Shown here: positions 50,785 through 59,444 of the stretch, piece by piece
Numbering within the stretch: position 1 is the stretch's first letter
Layout of the letters: every line of letters begins with the position of its first letter
Notes under the pieces: generated by a model
What the model was told of the DNA's origin: nothing
Seen by the model: the letters and a program-made list of their open reading frames with translations, nothing else
Databases searched by the model: none
Position numbers and translations under genes: made by a program
Source: Prevotella sp.
Lineage (GTDB): Bacteria; Bacteroidota; Bacteroidia; Bacteroidales; Bacteroidaceae
NCBI GenBank assembly: GCA_017548605.1
Contig: JAFYZT010000036.1
Span: forward strand, 1-64,000
DNA: 64,000 nt
Direction of reading: 5' to 3'

Positions 50785-53700
50785 ATGAAAAAAAGTTTAA
50801 CAATTCTTCTATCCATGCTCTTCCTATGTGTGGGAATGGCATGGGCGCAGACGTCAATCACGGGAACCGTGGTGACGCAGGAGGAGGGCGATCCCATCGT
50901 GGGAGCCACAATTCGCGTGGTGGGCACCCAACAAGGGACGGTGACCGATGCAAATGGTCGCTTCACCCTGTCGGTGCCCAGCAGCAATGCTGAATTGCAA
51001 GTGTCCTACCTCGGGTATGCAACACAGACAGTAAGGGCGCGCAATGGCATGACCATCGCGCTGGTGTCGGACGACAACCTCCTCGACGAGGTGGTGGTGA
51101 CCGCCCTCGGCATCAAACGCTCGGCAAAGGCCATCGGCTATTCTGCCACCCAGGTTTTGGGCGAAGAGATAGCCCAGGCACGAACCAACGATGTCATGTC
51201 GAGTCTTGCCGGTAAGGTGGCGGGTGTGTCCATTTCGAGCACATCTTCCGACCCGGGTGCCTCTAACGCGGTGATTATCCGTGGTATCAGTTCGCTTAGT
51301 GGTAGCAACCAGCCGCTCTATGTCATCGACGGTGTGCCGATGGTCAACACGGCAGTTTACAGCAGTAACGGCTTGGACAACGGTTATGACTTCGGTAACG
51401 GTGCGGGGGCAGTCAACCCCGACGACGTGGAAAGTATGACAGTGCTCAAAGGTGCAGCCGCTACCGCTCTCTATGGTAGCCGCGCCGCTAACGGTGTCAT
51501 CCTCATCACCACGAAGTCTGGACAGAAACAGTCACAGGGTATAGGTATCGAGTATAATGGTGGCCTGCAGTGGGAGAGCGTGCTACGCCTGCCACAGCAA
51601 CAGAATGACTTCGGTATGGGCTGGTACGGCAACCATACTGAGATTGAGAACGGTTCATGGGGTCCGAAATTCGACGGTTCCATCCTGCGCTACGGTCAGG
51701 TTTATGACTATCAGCAAAACATGAAGTCGTTCGTGGCCATACCCTCCAACATGCAGGATTTCTTCGATACGGGTTTCCGCTACAACAATAGCGTATCGCT
51801 CACCGGTGCTACCGATGCGTCCACTTTCTTCCTCTCGCTTTCGCAAACCAAGGAAGATGGTATCATTCCTACCGATGCCGACAGTTATCGTAAGTACACC
51901 TTCGCTGGCCGCGCAAGCCACAAGATCAAGGACGTGACTCTCAGCATGTCGGTCAACTACGCATGGAACTCCAACGACTTCGTGACAACGGGTCAGAAGA
52001 CAGGTTCTATGTACAACGCCATCATGCAGACCCCGCGCGACATCAGTATTGCCGAGATGCAAGACCTCAGCAACCCCTTCAATACTCCGGGTTACTACTA
52101 CACTCCTTATGGCGTGACCAATCCATACTATATTCTTGAGAACTATCTCAACAACTATGAGGCTTCACGTTTCTACGGTAAGTTGCAATTTGACTACGAT
52201 TTCCTGAAGTATTTCCGCCTGACATACCGCTTCGGTCTTGACACGCAAACAGGACATCGCAACACCGGACAGCCCAACCTGGAGAAGCTCTACGCTGGTA
52301 CCGCCAACGGAACGGATTTGACAGGTGAGACGGGTGGCGTTAGTCAGCAGACCACTCGTCAGCGCGAAATCAACCACGACCTCATGGTCACCTTCGACAA
52401 AGACCTCATCGAGGACTTGCACCTCAATGCAGTGGCAGGTTTCAACGGCAACGAGCGTAAATACTCCTATCTCTACGCTTCGGTCGACAACCTCACCATT
52501 CCTACTTGGTACGACCTGAGCAACTCGTCGGAAATTCCTACTGTTGAAACTTACCTGAGCAAACGCCGCCTCGTAGGTATCTATGGACAGGCTGAATTGG
52601 CATGGCGCAATATGCTCTATCTGACGCTGACTGCCCGTAACGACTGGTCATCAACACTGCCGAAAGGCAACCGCTCGTTCTTCTACCCTGGCATCACCGC
52701 CAGCTGGATTTTCACCGAACTGCTCAATGACGACATCAAGAAATACGTCACTTTCGGTAAATTGCGCGCTGCATGGGGTAAGACCGGCAACGACGCCGGC
52801 GTCTATATGACCCAATCGGTCTATGCACAGGCTGCTAGTAATTCGTCGGGTTGGGGATCCAGTAGCTTCCCCTTCACCAAGACGGGTACCAACGCGTTCA
52901 CCATGGGCAATGTGTTGGGTAGCAACACCCTTAGCCCTGAGATGTCAACCGAGTTTGAGGTCGGTCTGAACATGGCGTTCTTCCAGAACCGCTTCTCGTT
53001 CGACTTCTCTTACTACAACCGTAACACCGATAAGCAGATATTCTCGCTGAACATGGATCCCGCTTCAGGTTACACAGCCATGAACACCAACCTCGGTAAG
53101 GTGCGTAACCAGGGTATCGAGTTGCTAATCAACGTGACACCCGTTAAGATTCGCGACTTCCAATGGGATCTCTCTTGGAACTTCACCAAGAATAAGAACA
53201 AGGTGCTTGACCTGCCTGATGAACTGGGCGGTGAGGCCCAGATTTACGGATTTACAGGTGGAACAGGTCTCTATGCCATCGAAGGTGAGGAACTCGGTAT
53301 CTTCAAGGCATATACTTCGCAGAAAGACCCCGAGGGACATATCGTTGTCAATAAGAATGGTATCCCCGTCGCAACTAATGACTTGGTGGTCATCGGCTCT
53401 ATGAACCACAAATACATGATGGGCTTCGGCACTACTTTGAGATACAAAGGCATTTCGTTGGCCGTCAACTTCGACTATCGTAAGGGTGGCCTGATGTTCT
53501 CGCGTACCAAGGACATCCAGTATTTCGTGGGTAATGCCATGCAGACAGCATATAACGACCGTAACCCATGGGTAGTGCCCAACTCTGTTACCGCTGTCAC
53601 TGACGATGATGGAAACGTGCTTTCTTATACGACCAATACCACTCCGCTCACTCCGACCCAAATCTTCAACTTCTGGAACAATGGTGGTGAGGAGATGGAT

Positions 53701-53970
53701 GCTGCTTTCCTCGTAGATAAGACCTACCTGAAACTGCGTAACGTGGTACTCACTTGGGATTTGCCTAAACAGTGGCTCTCAAAGACATTCCTCACGGGTG
53801 TGTCAGTGTCGTTGTTCGGCAATAACCTCTTCTTGTGGACTCCGAAGAGCAATACCTTCATCGATCCGGAAACAACATCGTTCGGTAATGACCTTGAAGG
53901 AAACTTCGGTGAGTATTCCACCAACCCCAGCTCACGTAAATTTGGTTTCAACTTGAATGTAAAATTTTAA
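50785..53970 (+). CDS. SusC/RagA-type TonB-dependent outer membrane transporter
   Basis: A 1061-residue protein. Signal peptide ends WAQ. A carboxypeptidase-regulatory-like domain (SITGTVVTQEEGDPIVGATIRVVGT) follows, then the TonB-box-like DEVVVTALG, a plug domain with VIIRGISSLSGSNQPLYVIDGVP and GAAATALYGSRAANGVILITTK, and a 22-strand barrel ending RKFGFNLNVKF. The ATG at 50785 opens the signal peptide; a GTG nine bases upstream is less likely. It imports ligand captured by the SusD partner. The four-gene set resembles BT2261-2264, whose crystal structures contained peptides. Confidence 0.95.
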   Translation: MKKSLTILLSMLFLCVGMAWAQTSITGTVVTQEEGDPIVGATIRVVGTQQGTVTDANGRFTLSVPSSNAELQVSYLGYATQTVRARNGMTIALVSDDNLLDEVVVTALGIKRSAKAIGYSATQVLGEEIAQARTNDVMSSLAGKVAGVSISSTSSDPGASNAVIIRGISSLSGSNQPLYVIDGVPMVNTAVYSSNGLDNGYDFGNGAGAVNPDDVESMTVLKGAAATALYGSRAANGVILITTKSGQKQSQGIGIEYNGGLQWESVLRLPQQQNDFGMGWYGNHTEIENGSWGPKFDGSILRYGQVYDYQQNMKSFVAIPSNMQDFFDTGFRYNNSVSLTGATDASTFFLSLSQTKEDGIIPTDADSYRKYTFAGRASHKIKDVTLSMSVNYAWNSNDFVTTGQKTGSMYNAIMQTPRDISIAEMQDLSNPFNTPGYYYTPYGVTNPYYILENYLNNYEASRFYGKLQFDYDFLKYFRLTYRFGLDTQTGHRNTGQPNLEKLYAGTANGTDLTGETGGVSQQTTRQREINHDLMVTFDKDLIEDLHLNAVAGFNGNERKYSYLYASVDNLTIPTWYDLSNSSEIPTVETYLSKRRLVGIYGQAELAWRNMLYLTLTARNDWSSTLPKGNRSFFYPGITASWIFTELLNDDIKKYVTFGKLRAAWGKTGNDAGVYMTQSVYAQAASNSSGWGSSSFPFTKTGTNAFTMGNVLGSNTLSPEMSTEFEVGLNMAFFQNRFSFDFSYYNRNTDKQIFSLNMDPASGYTAMNTNLGKVRNQGIELLINVTPVKIRDFQWDLSWNFTKNKNKVLDLPDELGGEAQIYGFTGGTGLYAIEGEELGIFKAYTSQKDPEGHIVVNKNGIPVATNDLVVIGSMNHKYMMGFGTTLRYKGISLAVNFDYRKGGLMFSRTKDIQYFVGNAMQTAYNDRNPWVVPNSVTAVTDDDGNVLSYTTNTTPLTPTQIFNFWNNGGEEMDAAFLVDKTYLKLRNVVLTWDLPKQWLSKTFLTGVSVSLFGNNLFLWTPKSNTFIDPETTSFGNDLEGNFGEYSTNPSSRKFGFNLNVKF

Positions 53971-53975
53971 TCTCT

Positions 53976-55478
53976 ATGACGATGAAAAAGATATTTCTAT
54001 ATATGACGGCGGGCGTTCTCGCTATGGCAAGTTGCGACCTTGATATCAACGACAACCCCAACTATCCTGCCGACTCGGATGTGACTGCCGACCTTCTCTT
54101 CCCGGCCGTCGAAAATTCCATAGCCGACTGCGTGGGCGACCAGATGTTCAATTATGCCGGTTTCTTCGCACAGTATTTTGAGCAAGCTCCGACGGCCAAC
54201 CAGTATAATGATCTGGCAGAACTCAATCTCGATGAGGGCTCCGACCTCTTCGTGCGTTGCTACAGAAATCTCTACTCTGGTGCACTCACAGACATCAATG
54301 AAATACTGGCAAAAACTGACAACACTTCCGACGCTTTCGCTTGTGCTGTCATGCGTACACAGGCATTCCAATTGTTGGTTGACAACCTGAGCGACGCTCC
54401 CTATACCGAAGCGTTGCAAGGCATCGACAACGCCATGCCTAAATGGGATGACGGACAGACCATCTACGAGGGAGTGCTTAGAGAACTCGATGAGGCTGAG
54501 GCGAAACTTAATAACGCCGACATGACGCTCACTGACCCCATGCTCAACAAAGACTTGAGCCAATGGCGTGGATATGCAAACGCTCTACGTTTGCGTATGT
54601 ATCTCCGTCTGATTGACGGTGGTGTTAACGCTGCCGATTATACCAATAAGGTCAAAGCATTGGTCTCTGCCAATAAGTTCTTCACGGGAGATGTGGCATG
54701 GGATGTCTATTCCAATGCTTCGGGACAGTACAACCCCTGGTACGACAGTTATTACAGCCTCGGTACTATCAACCATTGTGCTGCATACCCAATTGTCAGT
54801 TACATGAGAATCACCAACGACCCACGTATCGAATACGCATTGCTTACCAGTGAAGAGACGGGCGGATACGTCGGACAGATTCCCGGTGCCAAGACGACTA
54901 CGGGCGACTGGCTCGGCATCAGTTCTGGTTACAACAATGATTTTGTGAGTCTGGTGAATTATAAGGTGATGCGCGCCACTCCTATCTATCTCTTTACACA
55001 GAGCGAATTGCAGTTCCTCATTGCTGAGGTGCAGTTGAGATTTAACAACAACGCATCTGCTGCCAAAGAGGCATACGAAGCAGGCGTAATGGCTGACTTC
55101 GCCTTGAAAGGAATTGAAGGCGCTGAGGATTTCCTCTCATCGACACGTACTTCTTGGGATGCGCAAAGTGGTACGACCAACCAACTTAATCTCATCTATA
55201 AGCAGAAATGGGTGGCGCTCTTCATGTGCGACCACATGGAGGCATGGTCGGAAATCCGACGTACTGACGTGCCGGCACTCTCAAGTGCTTCCGCTGAGGA
55301 AATCTTCTCCGATGGTACAGTCTATACTCCGGGTGATATGATTGAACCGGCTGTTAACCACATCGTTGCAGGTGGATTGGCAAAACGTGTGCCTTATCCA
55401 AGCATCGCTCGTTCGCTCAACCCCAATACTCCTCCTGCAAAGACCTTGAATGAAAGGGTGTTCTGGGACGTGAAATAA
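53976..55478 (+). CDS. SusD/RagB-type surface lipoprotein
   Basis: A 500-residue lipoprotein with lipobox LAMASC, then DLDINDNPNYPADSDVTADLLFPAVENSIAD. The mostly helical TPR-containing SusD_RagB fold includes AAKEAYEAGV and the conserved QKWVALFMCDHMEAWSEIRRT near the end. It forms the lid of the SusC transporter. Five bases separate it from the susC stop. A second ATG two codons later is an equally good start. Confidence 0.94.
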   Translation: MTMKKIFLYMTAGVLAMASCDLDINDNPNYPADSDVTADLLFPAVENSIADCVGDQMFNYAGFFAQYFEQAPTANQYNDLAELNLDEGSDLFVRCYRNLYSGALTDINEILAKTDNTSDAFACAVMRTQAFQLLVDNLSDAPYTEALQGIDNAMPKWDDGQTIYEGVLRELDEAEAKLNNADMTLTDPMLNKDLSQWRGYANALRLRMYLRLIDGGVNAADYTNKVKALVSANKFFTGDVAWDVYSNASGQYNPWYDSYYSLGTINHCAAYPIVSYMRITNDPRIEYALLTSEETGGYVGQIPGAKTTTGDWLGISSGYNNDFVSLVNYKVMRATPIYLFTQSELQFLIAEVQLRFNNNASAAKEAYEAGVMADFALKGIEGAEDFLSSTRTSWDAQSGTTNQLNLIYKQKWVALFMCDHMEAWSEIRRTDVPALSSASAEEIFSDGTVYTPGDMIEPAVNHIVAGGLAKRVPYPSIARSLNPNTPPAKTLNERVFWDVK

Positions 55479-55501
55479 TTTAACCATAAATGATTATAAC
55501 G

Positions 55502-56233
55502 ATGAAAAAAGCATTATTATATACAATGACACTCTGCGCAGTCCTGCTTGGATTCACAGCGTGCAATGACGATAATGACGCACTCACCGATTCTGTGCTC
55601 ACGACATATCCCAAATTCACCATGCTGGGTGATGAGTTTACAGAGGTGAACCTGGGCGACGAATATGTCGATGCTGGGTGTACGGCCACTATGGGAGGCG
55701 TTGATGTCACTTCGCAAATCGTCACAACAGGACTGGATGAGATTGACACCAGTATCGCTGGATTCTATTATGTCACTTATACCATTGTCAATGCCGACGG
55801 ATTTGAGAAGTCTGTCACACGCACAGTGGCAGTCTTCGATCCCAATGTGACGACAGACCTTTCGGGTGACTATGTCACTACGACAGGTACGATTTGCACC
55901 ATCTTCTCATCCGGCGGAAAGATACCTCTCGTGGGTATGTCCATTAAAGTAGAACAGGTGTTGCCGGGGTTGTTCAATGTCAGCGATCTTATTGGTGGAC
56001 TTTACGACCAGTATGTGGGCTATGGTAGTGATTATGCTATGGAGGGCGTTATCCAACTGACGGCCAACAACGAGATTATCCCGTTGAACGGTTTGGTACC
56101 TGGTTGGCAAGACTCTTTCGACGTGGCATACCCAGGCACTTACGACCCGGAGACAGGCGCTATCTCATGGGCGGTGGAATATGCTGGATTATATCTTATC
56201 GAAGTAGTTATAGTACCTGAAACAGAAGAATGA
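55502..56233 (+). CDS. Surface lipoprotein of BT_2262 type (DUF5012-like with Ig-like domain)
   Basis: A 243-residue lipoprotein (lipobox FTAC). Residues about 35-115 form a DUF5011-type immunoglobulin-like domain (GDEYVDAGCTATMGGVDVTSQI, SIAGFYYVTYTIVNADGFEKSVTRTVAVFD). The C-terminal 120 residues resemble the DUF5012 domain found beside SusD genes. The ATG at 55502 opens the signal peptide; an upstream ATG at 55490 is in frame. It overlaps the next gene by ATGA. It probably sits on the SusCD complex as an accessory binding protein. Confidence 0.8.
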   Translation: MKKALLYTMTLCAVLLGFTACNDDNDALTDSVLTTYPKFTMLGDEFTEVNLGDEYVDAGCTATMGGVDVTSQIVTTGLDEIDTSIAGFYYVTYTIVNADGFEKSVTRTVAVFDPNVTTDLSGDYVTTTGTICTIFSSGGKIPLVGMSIKVEQVLPGLFNVSDLIGGLYDQYVGYGSDYAMEGVIQLTANNEIIPLNGLVPGWQDSFDVAYPGTYDPETGAISWAVEYAGLYLIEVVIVPETEE

Positions 56234-56787
56234 TTATGAGAAAATATTTTATTTCAGCAGCCATGAGTGTGCTGCTCGCTATGGGATTCACGGCTTGTGA
56301 CACTGAAACCGACGAAAAACCCGGTGGCACCGCCATCGAAAAGATGTGTGGCTATTGGGATGTACAGTCCGATGCGGTGGATGAGAATGGTGAGGTGGTC
56401 TTTGAAGATCCCTTCGAAGATGGGGTCGTTTCCGTCTACACCTACAATACCGCTGATAACAGCAGTACGAAAATGTGGATTGATGACCGTGGTGGCAAAA
56501 ACATAGGAAATCACAACTTCAAGTTCCTTGCCGACATCAATTATGCTGCAGGCACTTTCTCCGCAGTAGAAGTGGTCTATCATGACGGACAGTACAAACT
56601 AGAGGTGCCGGGCACCGCTACCATCAGCAACGGCAAAATCGTGGAGAACGGAGGACTAAACCTCCATGGCAAACCATGGGATACCATCGAGTTTGATATC
56701 TCCTTCTCCGATGATCCCTATCCCGCTGCTTACGGCTACCACCATTATCATGTGTATGGCCAGCGCCATACGGGATTCACGGAATAA
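56230..56787 (+). CDS. Lipid-binding-fold surface lipoprotein (PF12888, BT_2261 type)
   Basis: A 185-residue lipoprotein (lipobox FTAC, then DTETDEKPGG). The mature part is a small beta-barrel domain with CGYWDVQSDAVDENGEV, DNSSTKMWIDDRG and NGGLNLHGKPWDTIEFDISFSDD, matching the Lipid_bd family found in SusCD loci. Its start overlaps the stop of the previous gene. It is the last gene of the four-gene uptake operon. Confidence 0.85.
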   Translation: MIMRKYFISAAMSVLLAMGFTACDTETDEKPGGTAIEKMCGYWDVQSDAVDENGEVVFEDPFEDGVVSVYTYNTADNSSTKMWIDDRGGKNIGNHNFKFLADINYAAGTFSAVEVVYHDGQYKLEVPGTATISNGKIVENGGLNLHGKPWDTIEFDISFSDDPYPAAYGYHHYHVYGQRHTGFTE

Positions 56788-56805
56788 CCAATCTCTCGTT
56801 ATCAT

Positions 56806-56867
56806 CGGGAAATCTATTTCCCGTATATGCCAAATCGGGATGTCCATCACGGATGTCCCGATTTTTT
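56806..56867 (+). terminator. Double hairpin terminator of the SusCD operon
   Basis: A first perfect hairpin CGGGAAAT/ATTTCCCG (56806-56823) is followed by a second, AAATCGGGATGTCC with GGATGTCCCGATTTTTT (56832-56867, two mismatches), with a T-run. Confidence 0.8.
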
Positions 56868-56942
56868 GTGGTTTAGTCTCGCCTCTTACCTTCCTTTTTT
56901 CATTTTTTATTTTTATATGATTATAATTTCCAAAAAAAATCG

Positions 56943-56950
56943 TACATTTG
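56943..56950 (+). promoter_or_regulatory. -7 box for the HerA-like gene
   Basis: TACATTTG followed by CA. Transcription would start near 56957, 45 bases before the ATG at 57002. A TTG in the -7 box is in frame but lies upstream of transcription. Confidence 0.65.
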
Positions 56951-57001
56951 CATTCGTTACTATTCTTATCTAATAACGACAATAACCAAAACAATCCAAA
57001 T

Positions 57002-58582
57002 ATGTACGACAGAGAACACGGACTATACATCGCCCATTGCGAGGCTGGGGCGTTGAGTATCATCGGTAAAATGGCCAATCGCCACGGACTGATAGCTGGT
57101 GCCACGGGTACGGGAAAGACGGTAACCCTGCAGGTGATGGCTGAATCGTTCTGCCAGGCGGGAGTACCTTGTTTCATGGCCGACATGAAAGGTGACCTTT
57201 CGGGTATCTCTCAGGTGGGACAGATGAGTAAGTTCATAGAGAAGCGTCTGCCGGAATTCGGTATTGAGAATCCCCAGTTCCAGAGCTGTCCCGTGCGTTT
57301 CTTCGATGTCTATGGCGAACAGGGACATCCCATGCGCACCACCATCTCACAGATGGGACCTCAACTCATTTCACGTCTGCTCCAGCTCAATGAGACGCAG
57401 GACGGTGTGCTGAACATCGTCTTCCGCATCGCCGATGAGCGCGGGCTGCTTATCCTCGACCTCAAGGATTTGCGCTCGATGCTCGACTATGTATCGCAAC
57501 ATGCTGCGGAATATACCACGAAATATGGCAACATCTCCTCGGCTTCCGTAGGTGCCATTCAACGCGCGCTATTGCAACTCGAGAGTCAGGGTGCCGACCA
57601 GTTCTTCGGGGAACCGGCGTTCGATATCTACGACTTGATGCAGACCGAGGGGGGCAAAGGCGTGATGAACGTGTTGGCTGCCGACAAACTGATGATGCAG
57701 CCGAAGCTTTATTCCACCTTCCTGCTATGGCTCATGAGCGAACTGTATTCCACGCTACCCGAGGTCGGCGACCAGGAACTGCCCAAACTGGTGTTCTTCT
57801 TCGACGAGGCACACATGCTTTTTGAGGGCACCTCAAAGGCGTTGCTCGACAAGATTGAGCAGGTGATACGTCTCATCCGTTCCAAGGGCGTGGGTATTTA
57901 CTTCATCACGCAGAGTCCCACCGACATCCCCGAGAATATCCTCGGACAGCTGGGTAACCGCGTACAGCACGCACTGCGCGCCTATACGCCGAAAGACCAA
58001 AAGGCGGTGAAGACGGCAGCCGACACCTTCCGTGCCAACCCGTCGTTCAAAACCGACGAGGCCATCATGCAGTTGGAGACGGGCGAAGCACTCGTCAGCT
58101 TCCTCGACGAGAAAGGTGCTCCCTCCGTGGTGGAACGGGCGAAAATCCTCTTCCCCCTGTCGCAGATTGGTGCCATTACCGTCGACCAGCGTGCGGCCAT
58201 CATCCGTGGCAGTCGCATCATGGGCAAGTACGACATGATGGTCGACCGTGAGAGTGCCTATGAGGTACTCATGAAAGAAGCAGAACAGGCGGCAAAGGAA
58301 GCAGAGAAAGCTGCTGAAGAGGAAGAGAAGGAGAAAGAGAAGACCAAGGGTGGCAAGAAGAAAAAGAGTATCTTCAGCAAGGTGTTCAAGGCCATCATGA
58401 CAGCCGTCACCTCCACAGTGGCTGCTATCGTGGGTGCTTTCGTCACCAGCAAGGTGACGGGTAAAGAGTCGAAGAGTAAGAAGTCAGCGAAGGAGAAAGT
58501 GGTGAAGAACGCCACTACTGCCGCCACGCGTACTATTACCCGTGAACTTACTCGTGACATCCTTGGCAACCTGATTAAATGA
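57002..58582 (+). CDS. HerA-like ATPase (DUF853/YjgR type)
   Basis: A 526-residue RecA-fold ATPase with Walker A GATGTGKT (33-40), Walker [13 protein letters not shown] and the sensor-like region [31 protein letters not shown], all diagnostic for DUF853. The C terminus is unusual: a Glu/Lys-rich stretch ([17 protein letters not shown]), then an Ala/Val/Thr-rich hydrophobic helix ([18 protein letters not shown]) and a basic tail. The substrate is unknown; HerA relatives are hexameric DNA translocases. It is followed 34 bases later by a lipoprotein gene. Confidence 0.9.
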   Translation: MYDREHGLYIAHCEAGALSIIGKMANRHGLIAGATGTGKTVTLQVMAESFCQAGVPCFMADMKGDLSGISQVGQMSKFIEKRLPEFGIENPQFQSCPVRFFDVYGEQGHPMRTTISQMGPQLISRLLQLNETQDGVLNIVFRIADERGLLILDLKDLRSMLDYVSQHAAEYTTKYGNISSASVGAIQRALLQLESQGADQFFGEPAFDIYDLMQTEGGKGVMNVLAADKLMMQPKLYSTFLLWLMSELYSTLPEVGDQELPKLVFFFDEAHMLFEGTSKALLDKIEQVIRLIRSKGVGIYFITQSPTDIPENILGQLGNRVQHALRAYTPKDQKAVKTAADTFRANPSFKTDEAIMQLETGEALVSFLDEKGAPSVVERAKILFPLSQIGAITVDQRAAIIRGSRIMGKYDMMVDRESAYEVLMKEAEQAAKEAEKAAEEEEKEKEKTKGGKKKKSIFSKVFKAIMTAVTSTVAAIVGAFVTSKVTGKESKSKKSAKEKVVKNATTAATRTITRELTRDILGNLIK

Positions 58583-58616
58583 TATCCATACTTATTTAAC
58601 CATTAAAACATTTTCA

Positions 58617-59363
58617 ATGATGAAGAAAAAACTGATTTTTTGCACTTTGGTGGTTGCTGCCCTGATTTCCGGCTGCAAAGACAACAAGGGACAGCAAACA
58701 CCTGAAAAGTCGCAAGGACTGGCCAATAAGGGGCAGGCGGCCGTCAAAACAGACGAACCGGCAACGACTGACGACAATGCGACTGCTAAAGAAGAGAGTA
58801 AGGCAAGCACGGAACAGACAATATCCTCGTCATCACAACCTGCGATGGTCTATTCTGTCTCTGCCGACGGTTTCCTCAATATCCGCGAGCAACCCAACTC
58901 TTCGTCGAGAATCCTCGGCCGACTTATCACTGATGGCAAGGGTGCTGAATACCACGGCTCCACAGGGCTTTGGCACCGTGTGAGTTATGAAGGTGTGGAA
59001 GGCTTTGTACATGCAAACTACGCCCGTGTGGAAGGATTGGCAAAGCCTCAGCAAGCTGGAAGGAAGGTCTATTATGTGGTTCTCGGCAGTTATAACGACC
59101 TCAATGAAGCGAAGAAAGCCACGCAAACACTTCCCGATGCACTCGATGGGTCATGTATCTTTCGTTTCACGCAAGATGGAAAGACCGTCTATCGCCTTTG
59201 CGAAGGCAGTTACTACAGCCGTGCCACAGCTCAGGGACAGGCGGATGGCATCAAACAATATCTCGAGCGCGACGTATGGGTGTTTGAGAACGATGGTGTA
59301 GCCCCCTGTTACTATCAAGGGGTCACTCCCAAAGGTGATGAGGCAAGCATATTGCCGAAATAA
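58617..59363 (+). CDS. SH3-domain lipoprotein
   Basis: A 248-residue lipoprotein (lipobox ISGC, Cys20 region). A low-complexity Glu/Thr/Ser linker follows, then a bacterial SH3 domain (DGFLNIREQPNSSSRILGRL, GLWHRVSYEGVEGFVHANYARV) at about 85-140, and a SPOR-like repeat (YYVVLGSYNDLNEAKKATQTL, YRLCEGSYYSRATAQGQADGI). Such proteins bind peptidoglycan. It is cotranscribed with the HerA-like gene. Confidence 0.82.
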   Translation: MMKKKLIFCTLVVAALISGCKDNKGQQTPEKSQGLANKGQAAVKTDEPATTDDNATAKEESKASTEQTISSSSQPAMVYSVSADGFLNIREQPNSSSRILGRLITDGKGAEYHGSTGLWHRVSYEGVEGFVHANYARVEGLAKPQQAGRKVYYVVLGSYNDLNEAKKATQTLPDALDGSCIFRFTQDGKTVYRLCEGSYYSRATAQGQADGIKQYLERDVWVFENDGVAPCYYQGVTPKGDEASILPK

Positions 59364-59384
59364 TCCCTACAGCCATTTCTATTT

Positions 59385-59428
59385 ACAATTATCCGCCGTA
59401 ACTTGAGCAAGTTACGGCGGATAATTGT
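59385..59428. terminator. Perfect 20-bp bidirectional terminator
   Basis: ACAATTATCCGCCGTAACTT and AAGTTACGGCGGATAATTGT are fully complementary around the loop GAGC, between convergent genes. The A/T ends provide T-rich tails on both strands. Confidence 0.92.
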
Positions 59429-59444
59429 TTTGTTCATTTCTTTT

